Numbered from the stretch's first letter, positions 37,758-48,964 are shown. The stretch is DNA of 64,000 nucleotides from Enterobacteriaceae bacterium RIT714 (GCA_009668015.1 WJYB01000001.1:806001-870000), one strand, 5' to 3'. Program-made: numbers and translations. Notes: generated from the sequence alone by a model not told the origin.

Positions 37758-39290
37758 ATGGCTACAATTGACCCCATGAACAAGGACAGCACACGTCTGA
37801 GCGATGGACCCGACTGGACCTTTGAATTGCTGGATGTCTACCTGGCAGAAATTGACCGGGTAGCAAAACTGTATCGCCTGGATACCTATCCTCACCAGAT
37901 CGAAGTGATTACCTCAGAACAGATGATGGATGCCTATTCCAGCATCGGGATGCCGATTAACTATCCGCACTGGTCATTCGGCAAAAAATTCATCGAGACC
38001 GAGCGCCTCTATAAACACGGCCAGCAGGGGCTGGCGTACGAGATTGTCATCAACTCCAATCCGTGTATCGCCTATCTGATGGAGGAGAACACCATCACGA
38101 TGCAGGCGCTGGTGATGGCCCATGCCTGCTATGGGCATAACTCATTCTTCAAAAATAACTATCTGTTCCGCAGCTGGACCGATGCCAGCTCGATTGTCGA
38201 TTATCTGATTTTCGCCCGTAAATACATTACCGAATGTGAAGAGCGCTACGGTGTGGACGAAGTAGAGAAACTGCTCGACTCCTGCCATGCGCTGATGAAT
38301 TACGGCGTGGATCGCTACAAACGCCCGCAAAAAATCTCCCTGCAGGAGGAGAAAGCTCGCCAGAAAAGTCGCGAGGAGTATCTGCAAAGCCAGGTGAACA
38401 TGCTGTGGCGAACCCTGCCAAAACGCGAGGAGGAGAAGACAGTCGCCGAGGCACGCCGCTACCCCTCCGAACCGCAGGAGAACTTGCTCTATTTTATGGA
38501 AAAAAATGCGCCGCTACTGGAGCCGTGGCAGCGTGAGATTTTGCGCATTGTGCGCAAGGTGAGTCAGTATTTCTACCCGCAAAAACAGACACAGGTGATG
38601 AACGAAGGCTGGGCAACCTTCTGGCATTACACCATCCTTAACCATCTGTATGACGAAGGGAAAGTGACCGAGCGGTTTATGCTCGAGTTCCTGCACAGCC
38701 ATACCAACGTGGTGTTTCAGCCGCCGTATAATAGCCCGTGGTACAGCGGTATTAATCCGTATGCGCTGGGTTTTGCGATGTTCCAGGACATCAAACGCAT
38801 CTGCCAGTCGCCGACGGACGAAGACAAATACTGGTTCCCGGATATTGCGGGTTCCAACTGGCTCGACACGCTGCATTTCGCGATGCGCGACTTTAAAGAT
38901 GAAAGCTTCATCAGCCAGTTTATGTCACCGAAAATCATGCGTGATTTCCGTCTCTTCACCGTGCTCGATGACGACCGGAATAACTATCTTGAGATTTCGG
39001 CCATTCATAACGAGGAAGGGTATCGGGAGATCCGCTCGCGCCTCTCCTCCCAGTATAATCTGAGCAATCTGGAACCTAATATTCAGGTCTGGAATGTGGA
39101 TTTACGCGGCGATCGCTCCCTCACCTTGCGTTATATTCCGCATAACCGCGCTCCGCTGGATAAAGGGCGTAAAGAGGTCCTTAAGCATGTTCATCGGCTG
39201 TGGGGCTTTGATGTGCTGATGGAGCAGCAAAACGAAGATGGTAGCGTGGAATTACTGGAGCGCTGCCCGGCCCGGCCAAACGCCCTGTAG
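37758..39290 (+). CDS. ycgB: SpoVR family protein YcgB
   Basis: A 510-residue soluble protein of the SpoVR family, nearly identical along its length to E. coli YcgB as I recall it. Conserved features include QALVMAHACYGHNSFFKNN and VMNEGWATFWHY, with His and Glu residues reminiscent of metal sites (H-x3-H and E-x4-H) in helical bundles. SpoVR was named for a Bacillus spore-cortex defect; enterobacteria do not sporulate. The gene is a stationary-phase gene often found with yeaG/yeaH in the same regulon. Biochemical role unknown. The start ATG at 37758 follows GAGGGCGCG; a bidirectional terminator separates it from fadR. Confidence 0.93.
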   Translation: MATIDPMNKDSTRLSDGPDWTFELLDVYLAEIDRVAKLYRLDTYPHQIEVITSEQMMDAYSSIGMPINYPHWSFGKKFIETERLYKHGQQGLAYEIVINSNPCIAYLMEENTITMQALVMAHACYGHNSFFKNNYLFRSWTDASSIVDYLIFARKYITECEERYGVDEVEKLLDSCHALMNYGVDRYKRPQKISLQEEKARQKSREEYLQSQVNMLWRTLPKREEEKTVAEARRYPSEPQENLLYFMEKNAPLLEPWQREILRIVRKVSQYFYPQKQTQVMNEGWATFWHYTILNHLYDEGKVTERFMLEFLHSHTNVVFQPPYNSPWYSGINPYALGFAMFQDIKRICQSPTDEDKYWFPDIAGSNWLDTLHFAMRDFKDESFISQFMSPKIMRDFRLFTVLDDDRNNYLEISAIHNEEGYREIRSRLSSQYNLSNLEPNIQVWNVDLRGDRSLTLRYIPHNRAPLDKGRKEVLKHVHRLWGFDVLMEQQNEDGSVELLERCPARPNAL

Positions 39291-39309
39291 CACAACAGTG
39301 GCGGGCAAA

Positions 39310-39337
39310 AAAAAGCCTCTCATTCGAGAGGCTTTTT
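39310..39337. terminator. Bidirectional terminator between ycgB and fadR
   Basis: 12-bp arms (39310-39321 and 39326-39337) with an ATTC loop; A-run and T-run on the two sides serve the convergent genes. Confidence 0.9.
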
Positions 39338-39341
39338 ACTG

Positions 39342-40061
39342 TCAGTGCCCGTGGATCGCTAAATCACCGGGCAGATTTTTTTGCATCCGATGCCAGATCT
39401 CGCCGCTGTCGCGGCCGTAGCGACGCACGGTTTCATAGACCTGATCGTGCAGGCCTTCGGTGCACAGTTCGCTCAGTTTGTGATAGAAGCCCAGCGCCAG
39501 GCTGCGGGCTTCGGGATTGGCAAAATAATGGCGACCAATGCGCGTATACAGGCCTTTCATCCCGTTGAGGATCAGCCCGTAGATCGGGTTGCCAGAGGCA
39601 AATGCCAGACCACGGAAAATGTTGTAATCCAGCGCCGCGAACGCATCCGCATGATCGTCAACGGCCGATGCCGTGGCAAGAACTTCCAGCGCTTTATCCG
39701 GATGCTGGCGGAACGCGGTGCGGATAAAGATCGTGGAAATGTTGGTTCGTACCGACAGCAGGTTATCAATGAGCTGTGGAACGCTCTCGTGATCGAGACG
39801 TGCGAGCGTTTCAAGAATATTCAGACCCGACGTTTCCCAGAAGTTATTCACTTTGGTCGGTTTGCCGTGCTGAATCGTCAACCAGCCATCACGCGCCAGA
39901 CGTTGCAGAACTTCGCGTAGAGTCGTACGAGTCACGCCAATCAGTTCAGAGAGTTCGCGTTCGGCAGGAAGAATGGTCCCTGGAGCAAAACGGTTATTCC
40001 AGATACTTTCAATGATGTACTCTTCAGCGAAACCCGCCGGGCTTTGCGCCTTTATGACCAT
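39342..40061 (-). CDS. fadR: Fatty acid metabolism regulator FadR
   Basis: GntR-family regulator that represses fad degradation genes and activates fabA/fabB; long-chain acyl-CoA releases it from DNA. The N-terminal winged HTH ([31 protein letters not shown]) covers residues about 10-75. The C-terminal acyl-CoA-binding helical domain ends in [14 protein letters not shown]. At 239 residues it equals E. coli. The unlinked target fadD lies in this same window and has a FadR-like site. Divergent from nhaB. Confidence 0.97.
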   Translation of the reverse strand: MVIKAQSPAGFAEEYIIESIWNNRFAPGTILPAERELSELIGVTRTTLREVLQRLARDGWLTIQHGKPTKVNNFWETSGLNILETLARLDHESVPQLIDNLLSVRTNISTIFIRTAFRQHPDKALEVLATASAVDDHADAFAALDYNIFRGLAFASGNPIYGLILNGMKGLYTRIGRHYFANPEARSLALGFYHKLSELCTEGLHDQVYETVRRYGRDSGEIWHRMQKNLPGDLAIHGH

Positions 40062-40262
40062 AGTGAGATTTCCATTACACAGCTTTAACTAATGGACTCA
40101 TCATACCAGAGGCTTGCAGACGCAGGTAGCGCGGCAAGAAGGGAAAAAAGGGATCGCCGTTTCATTTTTATCAAATAACCGTGCCTGGTCGGTGACCATT
40201 ATTCCTCAATTATGTGCGTATAATAATGTTTTGCTTAACGTTGGCGGAGAAGGAAGTCTCTC

Positions 40263-41801
40263 GTGGAAATATCTTATGGCCGCGCTTTGTGGCGCAATTT
40301 TTTAGGCCAGTCTCCTGACTGGTATAAGCTGACATTGCTCTCTTTTTTGATTATTAATCCCCTGGTGTTTATTTTTCATCCGTTTGTTGCCGGATGGCTG
40401 CTGGTGGCAGAGTTTATCTTTACCCTGGCGATGGCGCTGAAATGCTATCCGCTCCTGCCCGGCGGGCTGCTGGCGATAGAGGCCGTGATGGTCGGCATGA
40501 CCAGCGCGGAACGGGTGAAACACGAACTGGCCACCAATCTCGAAGTATTACTGTTACTGATGTTCATGGTGGCAGGTATTTATTTCATGAAACAGCTCTT
40601 GCTGTTTATCTTTACGCGGCTGTTGCTGAGTATTCGTTCCAAAACGGTACTGGCGCTCTCTTTTTGTCTTGCGGCCGCGTTTCTCTCGGCGTTTCTCGAT
40701 GCCCTGACGGTCGTTGCAGTGGTCATTAGCGTGGCCGTCGGTTTTTACACTATCTATCACCGGGTCGCGTCGGCTCAGAACCATGACGATCTGCAGGACG
40801 ACAGCCAGCTTGACGGGCAAAGACGTCAAACTCTGGAACAATTCCGCTCCTTTTTGCGCAGCCTGATGATGCACGCGGGGGTCGGGACTGCACTCGGCGG
40901 CGTCATGACGATGGTCGGCGAGCCGCAAAACCTGATTATCGCCAAAGCGGCCGGCTGGAATTTTACTGAATTTTTCCTGCGCGTCACCCCGGTGAGTGTT
41001 CCTGTCTTCATCTGCGGTTTGATCACCTGCTTCCTGCTGGAAAAAACCAAAAGCTTTGGTTACGGCGCACAGCTCCCCAGCGCGGTGCGTGACATTCTGC
41101 AGGAGTACGATCTCAACAACCGCAGCCAGCTCACCCGTCAGGAGAAGCTGGCACTTATTGCGCAGGGCATTATTGGCGTCTGGCTGATTGTCGCGCTGGC
41201 ATTTCACCTGGCGGAAGTGGGATTAATTGGCCTGTCGGTGATCATTCTGGCCACCTCTTTCACGGGCGTAACAGACGAACACGCCATTGGCAAAGCGTTT
41301 ACCGAAGCGTTGCCTTTTACCGCCCTGCTGGCCGTCTTTTTTGCCATCGTCGCGGTCATCATCGATCAGCAGCTTTTCTCGCCGTTGATTGAGTTTGTTC
41401 TACAGGCATCGCCCGATTCTCAGCTTTCCCTTTTCTATCTGTTTAATGGTCTGCTGTCGTCCATTTCGGACAACGTTTTCGTCGGATCGGTCTATATCAA
41501 CGAGGCCAAAGCGGCCCTGGAACACGGCGCTATTAGCACCAACCAGTTTGAGCTGCTGGCGGTGGCGATCAACACCGGCACTAATCTGCCGTCTGTCGCC
41601 ACGCCAAACGGTCAGGCGGCGTTTCTGTTCCTGCTGACTTCGGCACTTGCGCCGCTGATAAGACTTTCATATGGAAGAATGGTGTGGATGGCGCTGCCTT
41701 ATACGCTGGTCTTAACCCTCGTCGGCTTGCTGTGCGTCAAATTTACACTCATTCCTTATACGCAATGGTTAATGCAAATAGGTATACTGGCGGCGCATTA
41801 A
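40263..41801 (+). CDS. nhaB: Na+/H+ antiporter NhaB
   Basis: Electrogenic inner-membrane Na+/H+ antiporter, important for sodium tolerance when NhaA is limiting. It is a 512-residue protein (E. coli 513) with about 12 hydrophobic segments, including [41 protein letters not shown] with an intramembrane Asp, and [18 protein letters not shown]. The start is a GTG at 40263 preceded by AAGGAAG. fadR and nhaB are divergent, as in E. coli. dsbB follows after 144 bp, an arrangement conserved among enterobacteria. Confidence 0.96.
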   Translation: MEISYGRALWRNFLGQSPDWYKLTLLSFLIINPLVFIFHPFVAGWLLVAEFIFTLAMALKCYPLLPGGLLAIEAVMVGMTSAERVKHELATNLEVLLLLMFMVAGIYFMKQLLLFIFTRLLLSIRSKTVLALSFCLAAAFLSAFLDALTVVAVVISVAVGFYTIYHRVASAQNHDDLQDDSQLDGQRRQTLEQFRSFLRSLMMHAGVGTALGGVMTMVGEPQNLIIAKAAGWNFTEFFLRVTPVSVPVFICGLITCFLLEKTKSFGYGAQLPSAVRDILQEYDLNNRSQLTRQEKLALIAQGIIGVWLIVALAFHLAEVGLIGLSVIILATSFTGVTDEHAIGKAFTEALPFTALLAVFFAIVAVIIDQQLFSPLIEFVLQASPDSQLSLFYLFNGLLSSISDNVFVGSVYINEAKAALEHGAISTNQFELLAVAINTGTNLPSVATPNGQAAFLFLLTSALAPLIRLSYGRMVWMALPYTLVLTLVGLLCVKFTLIPYTQWLMQIGILAAH

Positions 41802-41945
41802 GCCCCGGAAACCGGGTGGTTCGCCATCCGGTTTGACTTTCTGCATGATAAACATCCATTTACGCTTTATTTTGCCAGGAGCATCTGGCGCTTAAATCGT
41901 TTTGGTTTACACTGCGCTTTCTACGCCTGTCCCAGGGATATAATT

Positions 41946-42476
41946 ATGTTGCGATATTTGAACCAGTGCTCTCGCGGTCGCGGAGCGTGGTTGTTGATGG
42001 CCCTGACCGCCTTTGCGCTGGAAATGGTAGCGCTTTGGTTCCAGCATGTGATGTTGCTGAAACCTTGTGTGTTGTGTATTTACGAACGTTGCGCGCTTTT
42101 CGGCATTATGGGCGCGGGGCTGGTCGGTGCCATTGCGCCGAAATCGCCTTTACGCTATGCCGGCATCGCCATCTGGCTGTACAGCGCCTGGAAAGGCATT
42201 GAGCTTGCCTGGCAGCACACCATGATGCAATTGCATCCGTCGCCGTTTTTAACCTGTGATTTTGCGGCGCGCTTCCCGAGCTGGTTACCGCTGGACAAAT
42301 GGCTGCCGCAGGTGTTCGTCGCTTCCGGTGATTGTTCTGTGCGTCAGTGGGAATTTTTGACGCTGGAGATGCCGCAGTGGCTGGTGGGTATTTTTGTCGC
42401 CTACTTCGTGGTGGCACTGCTGGTACTGATTGCCCAGCCCTTCAAACCGAAAAAACGCGATTTGTTTGGCAGGTAG
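41946..42476 (+). CDS. dsbB: Disulfide bond formation protein DsbB
   Basis: Inner-membrane quinone reductase that reoxidises DsbA. Four transmembrane helices. The two catalytic cysteine pairs are exactly placed: Cys41-Cys44 in [11 protein letters not shown] and Cys104...Cys130 in the second periplasmic loop. Arg48, in YERC, helps quinone binding. At 176 residues it equals E. coli. The start is the ATG at 41946. It is followed by a CCCTCTC-type repeat and a bidirectional terminator shared with ycgN. Confidence 0.97.
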   Translation: MLRYLNQCSRGRGAWLLMALTAFALEMVALWFQHVMLLKPCVLCIYERCALFGIMGAGLVGAIAPKSPLRYAGIAIWLYSAWKGIELAWQHTMMQLHPSPFLTCDFAARFPSWLPLDKWLPQVFVASGDCSVRQWEFLTLEMPQWLVGIFVAYFVVALLVLIAQPFKPKKRDLFGR

Positions 42477-42484
42477 GTCTTTTC

Positions 42485-42505
42485 CCTCTCTCTGTGGGAG
42501 AGGGC
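42485..42505. repeat. Second copy of the CCCTCTC-type extragenic hairpin
   Basis: CCCTCTC...GAGAGGG stem followed by CCGGGGTAAGGG, behind dsbB. The same hairpin core as at 28003-28033, in the orientation common for this dispersed repeat in Enterobacter and Klebsiella chromosomes. Confidence 0.6.
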
Positions 42506-42540
42506 CGGGGTAAGGGCATCAGCCGCACAACCCCAACAAA

Positions 42541-42564
42541 AAACCCGCTCCGGCGGGTTTTTTG
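42541..42564. terminator. Bidirectional terminator between dsbB and ycgN
   Basis: 9-bp arms AAAACCCGC and GCGGGTTTT with a TCCG loop; T-runs on both strands. Confidence 0.9.
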
Positions 42565-42565
42565 T

Positions 42566-43009
42566 TTATGCACGTTTGGGATGATTCAGAATATGATCTT
42601 CCCAGTCCTGCACTTCCGATTCTTTGATCGCAATATGGCGTACCGAAATACGTTCTCCATGCATCGCCGCTTTTGAACCCGTCAGCAGCGGATGCCAGTC
42701 CGGCAGCCCTTTCCCTTCCGCCAGCAGGCGATACGCACAGGTATGCGGCAGCCACTCAAAGGTGGGTAAATTATCGCGCGTCAGCTTGATGCAATCCGGC
42801 TCGTACTCGAAACGGCGCTCGTAGTTACGGCACTGGCAGGTCTTGATGTTCAGCTGTTTACAGGCAACGTTAGTGAAATAGATCTCGTCGGTGTCTTCAT
42901 CCATCAGCTTATGCAGACAACACTGCCCGCAGCCGTCACACAGCGATTCCCACTCCACGTCGGTCATTTCGTCGAGAGTCTTGCTTTGCCAGAAAGGGAT
43001 TTCGCTCAT
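42566..43009 (-). CDS. ycgN: UPF0260 cysteine-cluster protein YcgN
   Basis: A 147-residue cytosolic protein of the UPF0260/YkgJ-type zinc/iron-chelating family. The cluster CDGCGQCC near residue 25, with further cysteines in [20 protein letters not shown], forms a probable Zn2+ or Fe-S site; the eight or so cysteines are conserved with E. coli YcgN. I start it at ATG 43009 ([11 protein letters not shown]); an in-frame GTG four codons upstream is possible and no clear Shine-Dalgarno decides. ycgM and ycgL lie upstream on the same strand. Function unknown. Confidence 0.9.
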   Translation of the reverse strand: MSEIPFWQSKTLDEMTDVEWESLCDGCGQCCLHKLMDEDTDEIYFTNVACKQLNIKTCQCRNYERRFEYEPDCIKLTRDNLPTFEWLPHTCAYRLLAEGKGLPDWHPLLTGSKAAMHGERISVRHIAIKESEVQDWEDHILNHPKRA

Positions 43010-43103
43010 AGGGATGTCCACACGTCAGAAGAAAGCGCACCTTATAACGAGTCTGGCACGTGGATGCAAGTTTTGCCGCCGATAAAAAGGCGGCAACAGG
43101 ATT

Positions 43104-43763
43104 TTACAGCACGCGAGTTTTCACCGACTGGCCGTTAAAACCGACTTCAAGCTCGTCACCGCTGGCGAGTGGTCCTACGCCTTCCGGGGTGCCGGTGAGA
43201 ATGACATCGCCCGGTTTAAGGGTGAAGTAGCGGCTCATATAGGCGATTAGCGGCAGGATTTTATGGATCATATCCGCGGTACTGCCCTGCTGGCGTACAT
43301 CGCCGTTAACCTTCAGGCTGAGCGGCGTATTTTGCGGGTCGGCGTTAAATTCTGCCGCCGGGATAAATCCGGAGATCGGGCATGAGTTATCAAACCCTTT
43401 CGCTTTTTCCCACGGTTGTCCGGCTTTCTTCATTTTGCCCTGGACATCACGCAGCGTCAGATCTAATGCGATACCGTAGCCTGCGATGGCTTTCTGCACA
43501 TGCTCTTCCGAGGCCTGACGCAGCGTCGCGCCAATCAGCACCGCCAGCTCAACTTCATGATGGACCGACCCCAGGCCTTGAGGCAGCGCCAGCGGCTGAC
43601 GGATATCGCAGAGCGCGGTTTCCGGCTTGATAAACAACACGGGTTCTTCTGGCACGGCACTGCCCATTTCCTGAATATGCTTCGCATAGTTACTGCCCAC
43701 GCAGACCACTTTGCTCACAGGATAATCCAGTAATGCGCCTTGCCAGTTGTGATGTTGATACAT
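43104..43763 (-). CDS. ycgM: Fumarylacetoacetate hydrolase family protein YcgM
   Basis: A 219-residue enzyme of the FAH superfamily, like human FAHD1 and bacterial acylpyruvases/oxaloacetate-acting enzymes. Metal-binding acidic residues are in the E-x-E motif of SVHHEVELAVLIG and in the GYGIALDLTLRD segment; the catalytic His is in VHHEVE. The C-terminal KPGDVILTGTPEGVGPL is a family hallmark. Length matches E. coli. Exact substrate unproven; acylpyruvate hydrolysis or oxaloacetate decarboxylation/tautomerisation is likely. It lies between ycgN (94 bp) and ycgL (47 bp), all on the minus strand. Confidence 0.93.
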   Translation of the reverse strand: MYQHHNWQGALLDYPVSKVVCVGSNYAKHIQEMGSAVPEEPVLFIKPETALCDIRQPLALPQGLGSVHHEVELAVLIGATLRQASEEHVQKAIAGYGIALDLTLRDVQGKMKKAGQPWEKAKGFDNSCPISGFIPAAEFNADPQNTPLSLKVNGDVRQQGSTADMIHKILPLIAYMSRYFTLKPGDVILTGTPEGVGPLASGDELEVGFNGQSVKTRVL

Positions 43764-43810
43764 GCTCGTCCCCTAAACGGTTGATATGTCACCCACGGTA
43801 TTGACCGGGG

Positions 43811-44086
43811 TTATTTTTTCCCGCTACCTTCGAGATGCTGTTTTAATAAATTCTCTGGAGGTGGCGGAAGCTGTAAATAATAGCCCTGTTCTTTCAGCGC
43901 TGTTTTCACTTTTTCCAGATCGGCGTTCACCAGCTGTTTGCGACCATCCAGCGGCAGAAACATCGCCAGCTGCGGCGTACCGAAGCCTTTCATCAACTCT
44001 TCAGGTACACGAGAAAAATCGTCTCTCTTTTCGACATAAAGATAAGTCTGGTCGCGTTTACTACTTTTATAGATCACACAAAACAT
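43811..44086 (-). CDS. ycgL: YcgL domain protein
   Basis: A 91-residue cytosolic protein of the YcgL family (PF05166). Conserved features: [39 protein letters not shown], and the C-terminal [15 protein letters not shown]. The open frame runs to 44251, but its first 55 residues have no similarity to the family and overlap minC's 5' end, so I take the ATG 44086. E. coli has about 11 extra residues before this Met, but no start codon exists for them here. Divergent from minC. Function unknown. Confidence 0.88.
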   Translation of the reverse strand: MFCVIYKSSKRDQTYLYVEKRDDFSRVPEELMKGFGTPQLAMFLPLDGRKQLVNADLEKVKTALKEQGYYLQLPPPPENLLKQHLEGSGKK

Positions 44087-44150
44087 GTTTTTACTCTGAA
44101 TTAACGGGTGGTTGCTTGCCTCAATATACCAGTGACTATAACATGCCTGA

Positions 44151-44918
<768 letters not shown>

Positions 44919-44941
44919 TCCCTTTTTAACAAGGAATTTCT

Positions 44942-45754
44942 ATGGCACGCATTATTGTTGTGACTTCGGGTAAAGGAGGCGTTGGCAAGACCACCTCCAG
45001 CGCGGCCATCGCTACTGGTTTGGCCCAGAAGGGAAAGAAGACTGTTGTTATTGATTTCGATATTGGCCTGCGTAACCTCGACCTGATCATGGGCTGCGAG
45101 CGTCGCGTGGTTTACGATTTCGTCAACGTGATTCAGGGCGATGCCACGTTAAACCAGGCGCTGATCAAAGATAAGCGCACTGAGAACCTCTTTATTCTCC
45201 CCGCCTCTCAGACGCGTGATAAAGACGCACTGACCCGCGAAGGCGTGGAAAAAGTGCTCGACGAACTGAAGAAAATGGAGTTTGACTTCGTGGTCTGTGA
45301 CTCCCCTGCGGGTATCGAGACCGGTGCGCTGATGGCACTCTATTTTGCCGATGAAGCGATCATCACCACCAACCCCGAAGTGTCGTCTGTGCGCGACTCC
45401 GACCGAATTCTGGGGATCCTCGCGTCCAAGTCCCGCCGTGCGGAGAATGGCCAGGACCCGATTAAAGAGCACCTGCTGCTGACCCGTTACAATCCGGGTC
45501 GCGTGAACAAAGGTGACATGCTGAGCATGGAAGACGTGCTCGAGATCCTGCGCATCAAACTGGTGGGTGTCATCCCGGAAGATCAGTCCGTGTTGCGCGC
45601 CTCAAACCAGGGTGAGCCGGTGATCCTCGACACCATGGCAGACGCGGGTAAAGCCTACGCCGATACCGTTGATCGTCTGCTGGGAGAAGAACGTCCTTTC
45701 CGCTTCATTGAAGAAGAGAAGAAAGGTTTCCTCAAACGCCTGTTCGGAGGATAA
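44942..45754 (+). CDS. minD: Septum site-determining ATPase MinD
   Basis: Deviant Walker A ATPase (ParA/MinD family) that binds the membrane when ATP-bound and oscillates pole to pole with MinE. The P-loop SGKGGVGKTT has the signature Lys11 and Lys16. The C-terminal membrane-targeting amphipathic helix (EEKKGFLKRLFGG) is intact. At 270 residues it equals E. coli. AAGGAATTTCT precedes the ATG; minE follows after 3 bp. Confidence 0.97.
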   Translation: MARIIVVTSGKGGVGKTTSSAAIATGLAQKGKKTVVIDFDIGLRNLDLIMGCERRVVYDFVNVIQGDATLNQALIKDKRTENLFILPASQTRDKDALTREGVEKVLDELKKMEFDFVVCDSPAGIETGALMALYFADEAIITTNPEVSSVRDSDRILGILASKSRRAENGQDPIKEHLLLTRYNPGRVNKGDMLSMEDVLEILRIKLVGVIPEDQSVLRASNQGEPVILDTMADAGKAYADTVDRLLGEERPFRFIEEEKKGFLKRLFGG

Positions 45755-45757
45755 GTT

Positions 45758-46027
45758 ATGGCATTACTGGACTTTTTTCTCTCGCGGAAAAAAAGCACCG
45801 CCAACATCGCAAAAGAGCGACTGCAAATTATCGTCGCGGAACGTCGCCGCAGCGATGCTGAACCGCACTACTTGCCGCAGCTGCGCAAAGACATTCTGGA
45901 AGTGATTTGTAAATACGTGCAGATCGACCCGGAAATGGTCACCGTGCAGCTGGAGCAAAAGGACGGAGATATTTCGATTCTGGAGCTGAACGTCACGCTG
46001 CCAGAAGCCGAAGAGTCACGTCCATAG
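45758..46027 (+). CDS. minE: Cell division topological specificity factor MinE
   Basis: An 89-residue protein that stimulates MinD ATPase and sets the Min oscillation. The N-terminal membrane-binding/MinD-binding segment ([25 protein letters not shown]) is typical, and the rest is the dimerising topological domain. Length is like E. coli (88). It overlaps functionally with minD, 3 bp apart, with GGAGG before its ATG. A REP-like hairpin follows, and then the convergent rnd gene. Confidence 0.97.
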
Positions 46028-46045
46028 CGATATGATCGTGTCAAT

Positions 46046-46071
46046 GCCGGGTGGCGCTTCGCTCACCCGGC
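46046..46071. repeat. REP-like palindrome between minE and rnd
   Basis: GCCGGGTG and CACCCGGC arms around a 10-nt GC-rich centre, between two convergent genes. It matches the style of enterobacterial REP units and marks the minE/rnd junction that differs from E. coli K-12. Confidence 0.75.
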
Positions 46072-46078
46072 AAATTTC

Positions 46079-47206
46079 TTACTGCGGATAGTCTGCCAGC
46101 AGGGCTTTCAGACGTTCGCCCATTAACTCCCCGCGCCAACCTGCAATCAATTCCGGCAAGCCATTTTGCGGTTTTAACTTCCAGTGCCAGTTCAGCAACT
46201 GATTGATCTGACGACGAGAAGCCAGCAGTTCCGGGCTCACTTTGTTTTCAGCCCCCACTTCCAGCACCAGCGCTTTGATATCTTTGAACGCTTTACGATA
46301 GCCAGGCATATCCATCAGATTCAGCAATGGCTCAGGCAGCTCGTCATCCGGCAGTTGTTGCGCTTTCGCCACCAGTGCGAGCAGCGTTTTACCGTGGAAA
46401 CGGATCTCGCTCCCGGACAGACCAATGCTGTCCAGTTCGCCCATGCTGCCCGGCATATACCGCGCGACCGCCCAGAGATGCTCTTCACGCACCACAAAGT
46501 TGACCGCCAGATCGCGCTCGCGTGCTTTACGCAGACGCCAGTCGGCCAGCAGTTGCAGACAGGCAAGCTGACGCGTGCGCAGCTGCCAGGCGTTGGTGAT
46601 ATCACGCCAGGCATCTTTCGGGTCGACCACTTCCTGACGACGCTGCTGTGTCATTCGGCATTCGTTGAGCGCCGCATCCAGCCAGCCGGCTTCTTCCGCC
46701 TCTTTCATCAGCTGGCCGCAAATCGGCAGCAGGTAAAATACATCAGCGGCGGCGTAGTCCAGTTGGCGTTCTGTCAGTGGACGCGCCAGCCAGTCGGTGC
46801 GTGATTCGCTCTTGTCCAGTGCAATCCCGGTGTACTCTTCCACCATGGCAGCAAATCCCCATGACAGCGGACGGCCTGAAAACGCAGCCAGAATTTGCGT
46901 ATCAATTAAGGGCTCAGGCATCACGCCGAACGTGTTGAGGAACACTTCCAGATCTTCACTGCCGGCATGTAGATATTTGGTGACGGCAGTGTCGAGCAAC
47001 AGTTCGCGCATCGGCGCCCAGTCGGTGATGCCCAGCGGATCGATCAGGGAGACCTTCTTCCCATCGTACATTTGGATCAAACCCAACTGCGGATAGTAGG
47101 TTCTCGTGCGGACAAACTCGGTATCCAGGGCGATGGCAGGAAAGTCGCGGGTGACATCGCACAGCGAAGCCAGTTCGTCGTTGGTTGTGATCATCTGGTA
47201 ATTCAA
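46079..47206 (-). CDS. rnd: Ribonuclease D
   Basis: 3'-to-5' exoribonuclease of the DEDD family that trims tRNA precursors and other stable RNAs. The DEDDy catalytic motif begins ALDTEFVRT (Asp27/Glu29 region), with YLHAGSEDLEVF and the Tyr-containing YAAADVFYL later. Two HRDC domains lie in the C-terminal half (about 210-370). At 375 residues it equals E. coli. In E. coli rnd starts at UUG; here an ATG at 47206 is present. It follows fadD on the same strand, with a terminator between them. Confidence 0.95.
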   Translation of the reverse strand: MNYQMITTNDELASLCDVTRDFPAIALDTEFVRTRTYYPQLGLIQMYDGKKVSLIDPLGITDWAPMRELLLDTAVTKYLHAGSEDLEVFLNTFGVMPEPLIDTQILAAFSGRPLSWGFAAMVEEYTGIALDKSESRTDWLARPLTERQLDYAAADVFYLLPICGQLMKEAEEAGWLDAALNECRMTQQRRQEVVDPKDAWRDITNAWQLRTRQLACLQLLADWRLRKARERDLAVNFVVREEHLWAVARYMPGSMGELDSIGLSGSEIRFHGKTLLALVAKAQQLPDDELPEPLLNLMDMPGYRKAFKDIKALVLEVGAENKVSPELLASRRQINQLLNWHWKLKPQNGLPELIAGWRGELMGERLKALLADYPQ

Positions 47207-47232
47207 AACGGTTTCTCTTTAGGTTGCGTCCA

Positions 47233-47257
47233 TAAAAAACGCCGGCTAAACCGGCGT
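47233..47257 (-). terminator. Rho-independent terminator of fadD
   Basis: On the minus strand, ACGCCGG and its GCCGGCGT partner form a short GC-rich hairpin followed by six T residues, between fadD and rnd. Confidence 0.85.
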
Positions 47258-47278
47258 CCAGAACGACTCACTCGAAGC

Positions 47279-48964
47279 TTAAGCTTTATTGTCCACTTTG
47301 GCGCGCGCTTCGTCACGTAATTCTCGTCGTAATATCTTTCCGACGTTCGATTTTGGCAGTTCATCGCGGAACTCTACCAGCTTCGGCACTTTATAGCCTG
47401 TGAGCTGGCGACGACAGAAGGTAATCAGTTCATCCTCGGTGAGAGACGCCTCTTTTTTGACCACGAAGATTTTCACCGCTTCCCCGCTGCTGCCGGAAGG
47501 CACGCCAACCGCGGCCACTTCCTGCACGCCGTTATGCTGCATCACCACGTCTTCTATCTCGTTAGGATAAACGTTAAAACCGGAGACCAGAATCATGTCT
47601 TTCTTGCGGTCCACGATGCGTAAGAATCCTTCATCGTCCATCACTGCGATATCGCCGGTGTAAAGCCAGCCATCTTTGATGATCTCGTCCGTGGCGTCCG
47701 GACGCTGCCAGTAGCCCAGCATAACCTGCGGGCCTTTTACGCACAGTTCACCCGGCTCGCCATGCGGAACTTCATTGCCCTCGTCATCCACCAGCTTCGC
47801 TTCGGTCGATGGCACAGGCAGGCCAATGCTGCCGCTGTGATAGTCAATATCGTGAGGATTAACGCTGACCAGCGGGGCACACTCCGTCAGTCCATAGCCC
47901 TCAAGCAGATATTGTCCGGTCAGTTTGACCCAGCGTTCTGCTACCGCCTGTTGCACCGGCATTCCACCGCCTGCCGAGAGGTGCAGCGTCGAGAAATCCA
48001 GCTGCTGGAACTCTTTGTTGTTCAGTAAAGCATTAAAGAGCGTGTTCACGCCGGTCATCGCCGTGAACGGGTATTTCGCCAGCTCTTTGACCAGCCCCGG
48101 AATATCACGCGGATTGGTGATCAGCAGGTTTTGTCCGCCGAGTTCGATGAACAGCAGGCAGTTCATGGTGAGCGCGAAAATGTGGTACAGCGGTAACGCG
48201 GTGACCACCAGCTCTTTGCCACGATGCAACAGCGGACCATAGGTGGCATTGACTTGTTCAAGGTTCGCCAGCATGTTGCGGTGGGTCAGCATCGCGCCTT
48301 TAGCCACGCCGGTCGTCCCGCCGGTGTATTGCAAAAAGGCCAGATCCTCTGCGACCACTTCCGGCTTCACGTATTGCATACGATAGCCGTTGTGCAAGGC
48401 ACTGCGGAACGAGATTGCATCCGGCAGATGATATTTCGGCACCAGACGCTTAACGTATTTGACGACGAAGTTAACCAGCGTGCCTTTGGCCGTCGAAAGT
48501 TGATCGCCCATGCGGGTGAGGATCACGTGGCGAACCTGCGTTTTATCGACCACTTTTTCCAGGGTATGGGCGAAGTTGGAGACGATCACAATCGCCGCCG
48601 CGCCGCTGTCATTCAACTGATGCTCAAGCTCACGCGGCGTATACAGCGGGTTTACGTTTACCACGATCATGCCAGCACGCAAAATCCCGAACAGCGCGAC
48701 CGGATACTGAAGGAGATTGGGCATCATCAGCGCCACGCGATCCCCTTTCTTCAGGCCCAGTCCTTCCTGCAAATATGCGGCAAATGCCCGACTGCGCTCT
48801 TCTAGTTTGCGGAAGGTCATGACTTCGCCCATGTTCACAAACGCAGGCTGATCCGCATAGCGCGTGACGGAGTGCTCAAATAATTCAACCAGGGATTGAT
48901 AACGGTCAGGATTGATCTCCGCAGGAACATCTGCGGGATAACGGTTAAGCCAAACCTTTTTCAA
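47279..48964 (-). CDS. fadD: Long-chain fatty acid-CoA ligase FadD
   Basis: Activates long-chain fatty acids to acyl-CoA as they cross the inner membrane, for beta-oxidation and FadR signalling. The ANL-superfamily ATP motifs are [13 protein letters not shown] and GYGLTECAP, and the fatty-acyl motif [28 protein letters not shown] is present, with the catalytic Lys near [13 protein letters not shown]. Start at TTG 48964 with AGAGGTG upstream gives 561 residues and [10 protein letters not shown] as in E. coli; the frame to 49000 is not supported. A FadR-like operator lies at 49036-49052. Confidence 0.97.
   Translation of the reverse strand: MKKVWLNRYPADVPAEINPDRYQSLVELFEHSVTRYADQPAFVNMGEVMTFRKLEERSRAFAAYLQEGLGLKKGDRVALMMPNLLQYPVALFGILRAGMIVVNVNPLYTPRELEHQLNDSGAAAIVIVSNFAHTLEKVVDKTQVRHVILTRMGDQLSTAKGTLVNFVVKYVKRLVPKYHLPDAISFRSALHNGYRMQYVKPEVVAEDLAFLQYTGGTTGVAKGAMLTHRNMLANLEQVNATYGPLLHRGKELVVTALPLYHIFALTMNCLLFIELGGQNLLITNPRDIPGLVKELAKYPFTAMTGVNTLFNALLNNKEFQQLDFSTLHLSAGGGMPVQQAVAERWVKLTGQYLLEGYGLTECAPLVSVNPHDIDYHSGSIGLPVPSTEAKLVDDEGNEVPHGEPGELCVKGPQVMLGYWQRPDATDEIIKDGWLYTGDIAVMDDEGFLRIVDRKKDMILVSGFNVYPNEIEDVVMQHNGVQEVAAVGVPSGSSGEAVKIFVVKKEASLTEDELITFCRRQLTGYKVPKLVEFRDELPKSNVGKILRRELRDEARAKVDNKA

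Noticed and set aside
40554..41207. A 217-codon minus-strand frame inside nhaB
   Set aside because: Antisense to well-supported membrane helices; its Gln/His/Asp-rich product is typical of the reverse of hydrophobic coding sequence.
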